DNA of 64,000 bases from Ancistrus triradiatus (taxonomy: Eukaryota > Chordata > Actinopteri > Siluriformes > Loricariidae), in the NCBI GenBank assembly GCA_025084515.1, contig JAJAGP010000241.1, forward strand, positions 394,732 through 458,731, read 5' to 3'. Shown here piece by piece: positions 45,893 to 55,268 of this stretch (position 1 is the stretch's first letter; every line of letters begins with the position of its first letter). The notes under the pieces are model-generated. The model did no database searches. It was not told where the DNA came from and was given only the letters and a program-made list of their open reading frames with translations. The translations under genes were made by a program, and so were the position numbers.

Positions 45893-46815
45893 GCAGGTGT
45901 ACCTGCCCATTTTATCAGTTCCAGTTATCACACTGACGCACATAGTAATTCTACAATTACAGATTGTACTCCATCTGCTTATCTACGTACTTTGTTAGTC
46001 CCATTTACTCTGTCCTTTAATGGTCAGGACCCCCCACAGGACCAGGTCCTATTTGGGTGGTGGATCATTCTCAGCACTGCAGTGACACTGGCGAGGTCGT
46101 GGTGTGTTAGTGTGTTGTGCTGCTATGAGTGGATGGGACTGTGGTAGCCTAGCGGGTAAGGTGCTGGACTATGAACCCGAAGGTCGAGGGTTCAAATCCC
46201 ACCTCTGCCAAGCTGCCACTGTTGGGTCCTTGAGCAAGACCCTTAACCCACAATTGCTTGGATTGTAAGACTGTATCAATTGTAAGTCGCTCTGGATAAG
46301 GGCGTCTGCTAAATGCTGTAAATGTAAATGTAAATGGATAAGACACAGCAGTGCTGCTGGAGCATTTAAACATCACTGAAAATAGTCCACCAAACAAAAA
46401 TGTCCAGCAGTGTGTAGGCAGCATCATGTGAGCTCTGATGAAGGATTAGAGGATGACTAACAACATATGAGCTACTGTCTCTGACTTTACATCTACAAGG
46501 TGGAGCAATATGGTAGACGTGTCTAATAGAGTACATAAGTGAATAGTGGTTTAAACCTCCAGTAGCACTGCTGTGTGTCCAACTCATACCAGCTCAACAC
46601 ACAACCACATCAGTGTCGGTGCAGTGCTGAGAATGATCCACCACCCAAACGGTACCTGATCTGTGGTGGTCCTTTAGAGAACAGAATAAAGGGGACTAAC
46701 AAAATATGTAGAGAAACATAAACTGCGGCGTGCTTCTATGTGGTAAGTGGAACTGATAAATGGGCAATGAGTGTAGAAACAAGGAGATGTAGCTAATAAA
46801 GTGATCGGTGAGTGT
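45893..46815 (+). repeat. Palindromic repeat, copy 2
   Basis: Longest copy: 'ccattttatcagttccagtt' at 45908, 'ggtggatcattctcagcact' at 46058, and inverted counterparts 'gagaatgatccaccacccaa' at 46629 and 'ggaactgataaatgggcaat' at 46747. Hosts a SINE at 46137-46335. No coding capacity. Confidence 0.75.
46137..46335 (+). mobile_element. tRNA-derived SINE, best copy
   Basis: Head 'gactgtggtagcctagcggg' carries an A-box-like stretch and 'gagggttcaaatcccacctc' a good B box, 38 bases apart, as in a tRNA gene. Then come the body 'ccttgagcaagacccttaac', tail 'gctctggataagggcgtctg' and short 'aaatgtaaatg' repeats. Inserted in the palindromic repeat, possibly with a short 'tggat' target duplication. 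Confidence 0.85.
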
Positions 46816-49073
46816 AGATTGTATTATATTATAGAGCCAGTGGACATATGATTGTAACATCAAGGAGATTTGGGAATTTATTTACCTTGTAGGCAGTGAA
46901 TTCCAACTGGGGAAGGACAATATTTATATAATATGGATTACAATCTATTTTGCCAGCCTCATGTTGAGAAACAGCTGATATATTCATTCATTTCAATATT
47001 TTAGGGTGCATTTTTAAACCCTTTAGTGATATTGCAGATGATACTCTTAGCATACATGTAATGGAATGTTATCAGATGATTTCAATCCTAACTAAAGTTA
47101 TAGTGACTGCTCTGCATTACACAATACTGACTCATACATTTGTTTCAGCATTAAATGTTCTAGCCATGGATGGTTCAGATCCATTAGAACTGGTCCATTG
47201 GTTCAGATCTGGCTTTATATATTACATTTATCTCGATCCTTTATGCAAAACATTAGGAACAGGTGCAAAACCTGCACTTGACTAGTAACCAATCTATTAA
47301 TTAACCTCAAGCTTCACACCTTTTCATGTTTGTACATCTTATAGACATATAAGTTCATGGATTGTAAGGAAGCTGTAATTGGCCCTCTGTCTCTATAATT
47401 CTCCCCTTTCCCTCCTTCAGTTGCCCTCATTTAGAGTCTTCCTCCAGTATCGATCAAGGTGGAACTCCAGTCTCTTATTGATTTTCCTTGTACAGACTGG
47501 GGAATTGCTCTTGATGCAGGAAAATCCTCTGATTACACTGCAAGAGTGATTCCTGCTCTATGATATCTCAGCAGCTGGACACTGAGGAAAATGTGAATTT
47601 ACCATACAGACTATTAGCAAAAGTTGGTGGCTACATAGCTTCAGCTGTACCACTTATTTTGAGGTTTTGCACTATGAGGAAAAGGAACATGGCTTTTTGG
47701 AAAGTCAAGGTTGAACATTATTGATAGCAGACCTCTTTAGGTTTCTTTTTTTTCTTGGTTGTGTAGAACTCAGACGCCCTTGTGCTGACTTTAGCGCTGA
47801 TGATAGTGTGGGCGTAAGAGCAGGTTCCTAAGGCAAACCATTTGTGCCAGTCAGTAATTCACAAGAGGTTCTAAAAGCAGGGCAACTTATAGTTTGGGGC
47901 AATATAAACAAAGTGCGAACAAAAGTGATACTGAAACCGCAGTAGTTCCTTAGACAGAGATAAAGGATGTATATGAAATAGAGAGACAGTGTACTCCATC
48001 AGTTACTGATTTGATGCATTTCCTCTACTGGATGTCTGTAAACAGATTGTAGTGGAGTCGAGGCAATGGCTGTACCATTGGACTGGTGCCACGTTCAGGG
48101 TACATGTTCTTTTCCGCCCTGTTAGTACTGGGATAGGCTCCGAACCAAGTGCTACCCTGATCACAATAAACAGGGATTAAAAATGGGAGCAATAAATAAA
48201 ACAGGGTTAAATTTGTTGTTTTTGAAGGGAACAGGTGTTCCATAGCATCCGCTGATAGTCAGTGTTTTCCCAACCAGAAAAAGGAGGGTTAAAACATGGA
48301 AAAATCAAATGTTGTGGTTGAAACAGTGAGTGCACTTACAAGAAACTTTTAATGAGTGGGCTTGTCCATTGCAATGAATTATGAACAGAAGTTTTTGGTT
48401 TTTTATCCCCGAGTCGCAGGTGCCTACCCCTGGAGAAGACAGAGTGCATGTTTATACATAGGACAAAAACTGGGTTGGGTTTACTTAGAAGTATGGCCTC
48501 CCTCACACAGGTGCCACAGGTATTAGACAACTGTGGCACCTGAATGAATGTGTTTGAATTGGTAATTTCTTCCCAAATATTCATCCAGTCATCCTAATAT
48601 TAGCGCCAGTCCTGTTAGATATGGATTTGTTATTCTCAAGTGTAACTCACTCTTCCACTTACCTGGTGTGCAGTTCATATAGCTTCTTTGTTCCAAATAA
48701 TCACATTCGTATTCTGTTCAATTGCGGTCTGGTGATTTTAATTTTAAACAACATCATTTCTGTCAGTACTCCTCAGTGTGCTATGGTCACAAGTCACAAT
48801 GAGATCAAGATTCAGCCAGATGCAATATGCCATGGATGTGACTCATGTTTTGCCCAAGGACCTCGAATTTTTGAAATGTTAGTTTCCTATTTTAGCAGAT
48901 CAGAGCCTTTTGTGTACAACTAGAAAAAATATGCCTAGAGCATTCCAAAAATGGCAGTAAAGTGGACTATGGTGTAACGCACAGTACCATAAAATACTGC
49001 TAGATACTTCTTGTATCTTCCGTGTTCTCTTCAGCTACCTTACATTACAATGATGCTGTTAAATATAGATGCA
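46816..49073. other. No gene recognised (candidate abhd8 5' intron)
   Basis: Non-coding. 48070-48190 ('gactggtgccacgttcaggg', 'gtactgggataggctccgaa') resembles a repeat common in fish genomes but cannot be bounded. The open frames here lack recognisable motifs. Confidence 0.4.
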
Positions 49074-49704
49074 CAGTGGAACCTCAGAATTCGAACTTAA
49101 TTGGTTCCAGAAGGCTGTTGGAACTCATTTGTTTGGAATCAAATTTCCCCATAAGAAGTAATGCAGTTTTGGCACATCTTGTCACTGGGACTGGCGTTGA
49201 GACTGATGGCGTGTCTGAAATCTAATACAATAATAAAATTATATAATATGATATTATATATGATAATGATATTATATAATATAACATGATCGTGCCCTAG
49301 TTCTTTTTCTTTTGGGTTTTATGGAGTTTGGCATACCGTATCGGTGCTTTTTCAACACCGACTGGACTGGATTATGGGCATCGTCTTTGGAAGTGAGTGT
49401 TTTATTTAGAGTGCACATGTTCGAAGTCTGAATTTTTATTCGAATTTAGGAAAATAATTTCAAACCATACACGAGGCACCATACACGAGGCAATCTGCTG
49501 ACTAATGCAGCTCTATGCTACTGGTTCAGCAGGGGCACACTATACTGGTCAACACAATAATTACTATTGGGATGCACATTGGTATATGCAGTGATACTGA
49601 TCTAATTCTATTTAATTAGTTAATGTTACTGGATGCAACACAGATCTTGCTAGTAAACACAGCACGCAAACGGACCTGAAGACTACTGACTTAATTTAAG
49701 TTTA

Positions 49705-49892
49705 GGGGCTGCTCTTATTTAGAGCAACTTGCAACTGATCGAATATTATAAGCTACTATGCAAGCAGTTGCGGGTTAAGGGCCCTGCTCATTGGCACAAC
49801 AGTGGCAGCTTGGTAGTGCTGAGACCTAAACCCTGGACCTTCTGGGCAGTAGCGAAGTACCTTAATTGCTGCACAGACCACAGTCCCTTTAC
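49705..49892 (-). mobile_element. Degenerate SINE copy
   Basis: Reverse copy of the tRNA-derived SINE: 'gttgcgggttaagggccctg', 'caacagtggcagcttggtag' and 'aaaccctggaccttctgggc' are recognisable. More decayed than other copies. Confidence 0.65.
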
Positions 49893-49947
49893 TTCACTAC
49901 AAAAGCATGCAAGAGTTTACTGTAAGGATAATAGCAAGGGTGTAACG

Positions 49948-50306
49948 TAGGGGTGGGTATTGGAAATGACTACATGATACGATACGCATCACGATACATT
50001 GCAATACGATGCATATTGCGATATTCCACATAGTTCACTGTAAATATAGAAACAGCTGAAATACAAGTTACAGTGTACAGCCTGAGTCGTCTTAACACAT
50101 CACATGATATTGATAATTCAGCGGACAAACTGAGTCAAAACACTGTACTGTGACATCTACAGGAGTGAAGATTGTAGTTTACACCCCATTTAAAATGTTT
50201 TTTCTTCCTTCAAAAGCATTTATATTTTGAGCTGAAAATCTATGTAGTATATCATAGAAATAAATATCGCAATATATTGCTGTATCGATTTTTTAGCACA
50301 GCCCTA
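49948..50306 (+). mobile_element. Small non-autonomous hAT element, copy 3
   Basis: 359 bp, starting 'taggggtgggtattggaaat' and ending 'tagcacagcccta'. Flanked by 8-mers gtgtaacg (49940-49947) and gtgtcacg (50307-50314), identical at 7 of 8 sites: a hAT-type target duplication. Confidence 0.88.
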
Positions 50307-50430
50307 GTGTCACGATGCAAAAATGAGACGGTGTGCATCATAGAGACTGACAGCATTCTGTTTATTACACCATTCAATGCAATTGCATTTTTAAACACCA
50401 GATAGCGCAATCATACGTCATGCTCACATA

Positions 50431-51420
50431 CAGTGGTGCTTGAAAGTTTGTGAACCCTTTAGAATTTTTATATTTCTAAATAAATATGACCTAAAACATC
50501 AGATTTTGACAGAAGTCCTAAAAGTAGATCAAGAGAACCCAGTTAAACAAATGAGACAAAAATATTATACTTGGTCATTTATTTATTGAAGAATAATAAA
50601 GTAGTTGAGTAAATCAATTTAGTGAGTGGTAAAAGTATGTGAACCCCTAGGATTAGCAGTTAGTTTGAAGGTGAAATTAGAGTCAGGTGTTTTCAGTCAA
50701 TGGGATGACAATCAGGTGTGAGTGGGGCACCCTGTTATATTTAAAGAACAGGGATCTATCAAAGTCTGCTCTTTACAACACACGTTTGTGGAAGTGTATC
50801 ATGGCCCTAACAAAGGAGATTTCTGAGGACCTCAGAAAAAGAGTTGTTGATGCTCATCAGGCTGGAAAACTTTACAAAACCATCTCTAAAGAGTTTGGAC
50901 TCCACCAATCCACAGTCAGACAGATTGTGTACAAATGGAGGAAATTGAAGACCATTGTTACCCTCCCCAGGAGTGGTCGGCCAACAAAGATCACTCCAAG
51001 AGCAAGGCGTGTAATAGTTGGCGAGGTCACAAATGACCCCAGGGTAACTTCTAAGCAACTGAAGGCCTCTCTCACATTGGCTAATGTTAATGTTCATGAG
51101 TCCTCCATCAGAAGAACACCAAACAACAATGGTGTGCATGGCAGGGTTGCAAGGAGGAAGCCACTGCTCTCCAAAAAGAGCATTGCTGCTCATCTGCAGT
51201 TTGCTAAAGATCACGTGGACAAGCCAGAAGGGTATTGGAAGAATGGTTTATGGACCAAAATAGAAGTTTTTGGTTTAAAAGAAAAGCATTATCTTTGGAG
51301 AAAGGAAAACACTGCATAAGAATTCCAGCATAAGAACCTTATCCCATCTGTGAAACATGGTAGGAGCAGTAGGAGAACTTGCACAATCAGTGGCTAACTA
51401 AATACTTTTTTGCCCCACTG
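50431..51420 (+). mobile_element. Hybrid Tc1 element: family B body, family A right end
   Basis: 990 bp between TA dinucleotides. The left end 'cagtggtgcttgaaagtttg' and the transposase are family B (inverse ends at 36764 and 26508). After about 51368 the sequence switches to 'taggagaacttgcacaatca' and 'aatacttttttgccccactg', the right end of family A (compare 41455-41506 and 56713-56764). Family B's second half and own right end are missing. Confidence 0.8.
50801..51319 (+). pseudogene. Tc1 transposase, N-terminal half (family B)
   Basis: Open for 172 codons from MALTKEISEDLRKRVVDAHQ. Contains the two helix-turn-helix motifs of the paired-like DNA-binding domain (YKTISKEFGLHQSTVRQIVY at about 27-46; then a GRPTKITPRARR linker and SKQLKASLTL), followed by RRKPLLSKKSIAAHLQFAKD. 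At the first catalytic Asp the family sequence normally reads SDETK; here three residues are missing and GLWTKIEVFG remains, so the first catalytic Asp is lost. The frame then stops after RKENTA. DNA-binding could in principle persist but the catalytic domain is gone. Confidence 0.82.
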
Positions 51421-51562
51421 TAGATCGTACCATTGAGTGTTTTATTTATGGTGCCCATGGTCGAAGTCTGAATTTTTGTTTGGGGGCCAAAAAAATGTAA
51501 ATGGATAGCTTGATGTCTGAATTGTTTGAGTGAAGAGGCGTTCGAATTTTGAGGTTCCACTG

Positions 51563-52654
51563 TATTAGATATGGTGGATATGCTATCAAAACTGGAACTG
51601 ATTTTGTTGCATTGCTAATGAAACATGAAATGATACAATTTGTTAGGTCAATGTAAAACTGTAAACTAAACAGAACTCTGAAGCTACACATAAATCATTA
51701 CATTACATAAATGCAACTTAATATACAGAAAAAGAAATCCTAGCAGTACCATCATTCCAGAGCCAATAGACCATACACCATGCTGACATGAAGTTTAAAT
51801 ATGACAACAGACACACAGCCTGCTGGACAGAAATCCAATTTGGGTGTTGTCTACATGTCTGCAGCTGTATGTATTCAAATATTATTTAAAAACACCAGCA
51901 GACAGGCAGGCGGCCACCCTCTACTGAAATCCATAACCTTCATTTGTATGGCGAACAGTAATGCAGTTACACTGTGGGTGCTTTCTTACAATGGAAGTGC
52001 CCTGACTATTTTTAGACCAATGTCTAGGTCAAAATGTGAACTGGTGTATCTTTGTCAGCGCAAACAGCACAGCAAAAGTCACAAGCTTTCTATTGTGTTA
52101 GCAGTTGGCTTTAGCTAATGCAAATGGAATCAGAGCTCCCTTATGTGGGTGAATGTTTGGTTTTCATTGTTTTTGTTTAGTTCTTAGTGATGGACATTTC
52201 AGACTTAATATTCGACAAGGAACCTATATATAAAGCAAAACCGGATGAGGAACTTTTTTGAGTGTTAAAACTCAGGAGAAGAACTCAGAAGAACTGGAAG
52301 CTCCCTGAAAGCCTTATTGCAGGCACCGCCTGCTTAGTTGAGGTTATGAATGTGCTTAGAATGTGCTGGTTGACAGCAGCTGTCAGGCACCACAATAGAA
52401 ATTGCCTGCAGCCTCCTTTGTATGACTCACTGTGCCAGAATTTCAGTAGGGCACAACAGCAGCCCACGCTGTGGAATAAATGCTATGTGCCAGGCCTTCT
52501 CCGTTTGAAAGCAGGTCAAGGATGTCCTTTTTTATATTCTGAGCTTGCTTGTAATATTGTACACTGATGCTAATTTGAGATTGCTTCCTGGATACAGAAT
52601 AACAGGAATAATAATATAGAAATAATTGGTGTTTTTTTTTTTTTTTTGCCAAAA
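51563..52654. other. No gene recognised (candidate abhd8 5' intron)
   Basis: No supported coding or repeat feature. Confidence 0.45.
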
Positions 52655-52746
52655 TTGACATCTTGAGCTGAAAATCAATGTAGTATATCGCGAAAATAAA
52701 TAGCACTATATATATATATAGCTGTATCGAATTTTTAGCACAGTAA
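52655..52746 (+). mobile_element. hAT element 3'-end fragment, copy 4
   Basis: Matches the last 90 bases of copies 1-3 ('gagctgaaaatcaatgtagt', 'gctgtatcgaatttttagca'). Terminal bases decayed ('cacagtaa'). An (AT)n run interrupts it near 52710. Confidence 0.7.
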
Positions 52747-52806
52747 TTTGAAAGACATGTTTCTGTGTTATAGTGCTTGGGAGATTTTTGAAAACACTGA
52801 CTGACT

Positions 52807-53220
52807 AGTACTGTGCAAAAGTCTTAGACCACCATTATATTAGATATAACATTGTTTTAGCAATGGTACAATGACCATATGCAAATATTTCTCAGTCGCT
52901 TTATTAGAGTACCACCAAAAAATACAAAACATTTTAATGCAATATTGCAAACTAAAAAAAACCCCAGAAAAACAGGCTGCAGTGACCAGTATTTAGTGTG
53001 ATCTTCGCAAAGGAGAACAGGGTGAAAAGGCTACGACATGCAAAAGCTCAAACAAAAGATTGGAATGAAGATCAGTGGAAAAAAAGTATTATGGAGTGAC
53101 AAATACAAGTTTGAAATTGTCATATATGGTCAATATGTATGGACAATATGTTATATATGGTCATTATATCATTGCTGAAACAAAATCTAATGATGGCCTA
53201 AGACTTTTGAACAGTACCGT
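52807..53220 (+). mobile_element. Tc1-like relic ('agtactgtgcaaaagtctt' family)
   Basis: Left end 'gtactgtgcaaaagtcttag'; the right end is 'taagacttttgaacagtac'. The interior retains a transposase segment, RLRHAKAQTKDWNEDQWKKS with one frame change, but most of the catalytic domain is deleted. Same family as 3592-3900. Confidence 0.7.
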
Positions 53221-53524
53221 ATTATCTTCTGAACTCTTTGGAAATGTGTCAACTTCTACTGTGTTTGATTTTTCCCATTTTGGAGCCACCTGCACTACCA
53301 GCTGCAGTGAATTATCTCACTCAGACACCCAGAAAATCTTTTTTGCCAAGATCTGCCACAGAGACTATAAATTGCTACAGTTCAATTAAACCTGGTTTAT
53401 TCTGTCATCGAGACTTTTGCTCTGTTACACTGAACATCTGATTTCGTATATACAGCACTGCTGCATTTCCTTTATATTCTGTAAACAATGACTCTTCAGT
53501 ATTTGATTGTGTTGACTAGTCTTA

Positions 53525-53705
53525 ACCAGAGGAGGATGGATTTCCTTTTTGAGCCTGGTTTTTCCTAGGTTTCTGCACTGGGCATCTTATGAAATTGTTC
53601 CTAGCTACTGTCACCTCCTGGTTGCACATTAGGGGTCCGGAGTTGGCTTTTTAAAAACCTGCTTTATGACAATAAAACTGATTAAAAGTGCTATGCAGAC
53701 AATGT
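53525..53705 (-). repeat. Divergent relative of the 'tatagcgc' repeat
   Basis: Reverse-orientation phrases 'ccagaggaggatggatttcc', 'gagcctggtttttcctaggt' and 'agctactgtcacctcctgg' parallel the inverse of the 4.1, 15.7 and 35.6 kb copies, with low identity. Class uncertain. Confidence 0.45.
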
Positions 53706-53740
53706 TGAATTTACTTACATTTCCTGACAAGACTAAGTCT

Positions 53741-54090
53741 TTATACACTATATAGACAAACATTTCTGGACACCTCAAAAACTACAATAAAAAATATGAA
53801 TATTAGCATGGACAAGATCTCCACTTTACTGCTACAACAGCCTTCACTCTTTAGAGCAGTGTTACTCAATCCTGGTCCTGGCGCCCCACTGCTCTGCACA
53901 ATTTAGTGCTTCTCCTGTTTAAGCACACCCACTTTAACTCAGTAATGGGCTTGTTAATGAGCTGAGTAGTTGAATCAGGTGTGTTGGAAGCAGGAAAACA
54001 CTAAAACATGCAGAGTGGTGGGGCACCAGGACCAGGATTGAGAAACACTGCTTTAGGGAATGTTTTCAGCCAGATTTTAGAGAATGACTT
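53741..54090 (+). mobile_element. Tc1-like left-end fragment (family C) split by a hAT MITE
   Basis: Begins 'tacactatatagacaaacat' and continues to 'caacagccttcactctttag', resuming after the insert with 'ctttagggaatgttttcagc'. The two halves are the start of a family C terminal region. No transposase is left. Confidence 0.6.
53857..54050. mobile_element. 194-bp hAT-type MITE with 8-bp TSD
   Basis: Ends 'cagtgttactcaatcctggt' and 'aggattgagaaacactg' are inverted repeats, and the whole element folds back on itself ('cacacccactttaactcagt' against 'gaatcaggtgtgttgg' near the centre). Flanks ctttagag (53849-53856) and ctttaggg (54051-54058) differ at one of eight sites. Confidence 0.85.
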
Positions 54091-54124
54091 TGAGGCCAGG
54101 CACTGATGTTGCTGTTCCACTTAA

Positions 54125-54195
54125 TCTCAATGTCAGGGGTGTTTCTAGACTGCTTGTTGCACTGGGGCAGGCACAGAATTTAGGCGGGCACAACT
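54125..54195 (-). repeat. Dispersed repeat fragment (as at 21.0 and 44.7 kb)
   Basis: 'gtgtttctagactgcttgtt' followed by 'gcactggggcaggcacagaa' is the inverse of the phrase at 21090-21145 and 44690-44727. Confidence 0.5.
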
Positions 54196-54522
54196 GTTCA
54201 TCAAAAAGAAGCCTGTTAAATACAGAAGACAACCCAAATTGAACATAGCACAACAAACCAGCAAGCGGTTGAGCCATGTTTAGAGCTATGTAAATATGTA
54301 AATATGACTGGAACAGAACCTGGTTAAATGTACCTGATCGGCCGATCACCGGTTATGGTTGATCACGCTAAAAACCGGCCAATTCAGCTCACCAGCCGCA
54401 TCGGTGCATCTTTAGATCAGACTTGTCATACCTGTGTACAGTGTAGACCATTTGTGCACGTTTGTATTTTGATTAGGCTGACTAGTTCCTTTGATTTTTG
54501 CTTGTCTAGGTAAGACGACGCC

Positions 54523-55268
54523 ATGCTGACTAGCATCACTGAGGGCATCTTGTGTTGCTTGACTGGCAAGAGCACAAATGCGGTGCTGCCCGTGGAACAC
54601 TCTGATGCCACTCCCTCTGATGGTTTTGAGTTTGTGGAGGTGAAACCAGGTCGTGTGCTCCGTGTGCGCCACATCCTGCCCGAGCGCCCCGAAAACCATG
54701 ATCAGAAGGATCAGGGCACCAGTGTCCACTGCAAGCGCAAGATCACCGTTTATCGCAACGGGCAGCTGGTGATCGAGAACCTGGGTGATGTTCTGCGTTC
54801 CGAGATCCTGCAGTGCCCCAATGGAGAGGTGGAGCAATGCAGCACTTTGGAGGTGGAGCTTACTGATTACTCCACAGCACCCTCCTCCCCTGAGCCCAAA
54901 GCAGCTCCTCCTCCAGCCTCAGATCAACAGAAACCGGCTCCACCACCCAGGAGGCGCAGGAGGAGACCCAAGCGCACAGTTCTCATAGATTCCGAGAGGT
55001 ACATCAGCAGCTGCAAGGGCACTCACTCGGACGTGGCACTGTTCTTCATCCATGGCGTCGGTGGCTCACTGGATATCTGGGGTCGCCAGCTGGACTTCTT
55101 CTCCAGGCTCGGCTATGAGGTCATTGCACCAGACCTGGCAGGGCATGGTGCCAGCACAGCTCCGCAGATCGCAGCCGCCTACACCTTCTATGCCCTGGCT
55201 GAGGACTTGCGGGCTATTTTCAAGCGATATGCCCGCAAGCGCAACATCCTCATTGGCCACTCGTATGG
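54523..55268 (+). CDS. abhd8: abhd8 coding exon 1
   Basis: 248 codons plus two bases, from ATG at 54523 (context GACGCCATG) to TATGG|GTGAGC. GC-rich third positions contrast with the AT-rich surroundings. Contains the N-terminal region, linker, and the first half of the hydrolase fold up to GHSY. A probable acceptor for a 5' UTR intron sits at 54508-54509. Confidence 0.93.

Larger units (their letters stand above)
49074..51562. mobile_element. Composite locus bounded by Tigger-like ends, with nested insertions
   Basis: Outer ends 'cagtggaacctcagaattcg' (49074) and 'cgaattttgaggttccactg' (51543-51562) are inverted copies, differing at one site over 23 bases; TA follows on the right only. Within lie a SINE (49705-49892), a hAT element (49948-50306) and a Tc1 hybrid (50431-51420). 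A 45-base stretch around 'cgaagtctgaattttt' occurs both at 49394-49439 and 51435-51480, so two neighbouring Tigger copies rather than one split copy are possible. Confidence 0.6.

Noticed and set aside
46137..46210. tRNA-like sequence with a good B box
   Set aside because: It is followed by a SINE body and tail and is repeated elsewhere in the window, so it is a SINE head and not a functional tRNA gene.
48621..48923. A 100-codon plus-strand frame with Cys-rich CHGCDSC text
   Set aside because: No known domain, no splice sites in a consistent frame and composition like the surrounding non-coding DNA.
54412..54837. A 141-codon minus-strand frame over abhd8 exon 1
   Set aside because: Antisense of the abhd8 coding exon, open because of its GC-rich codon use.
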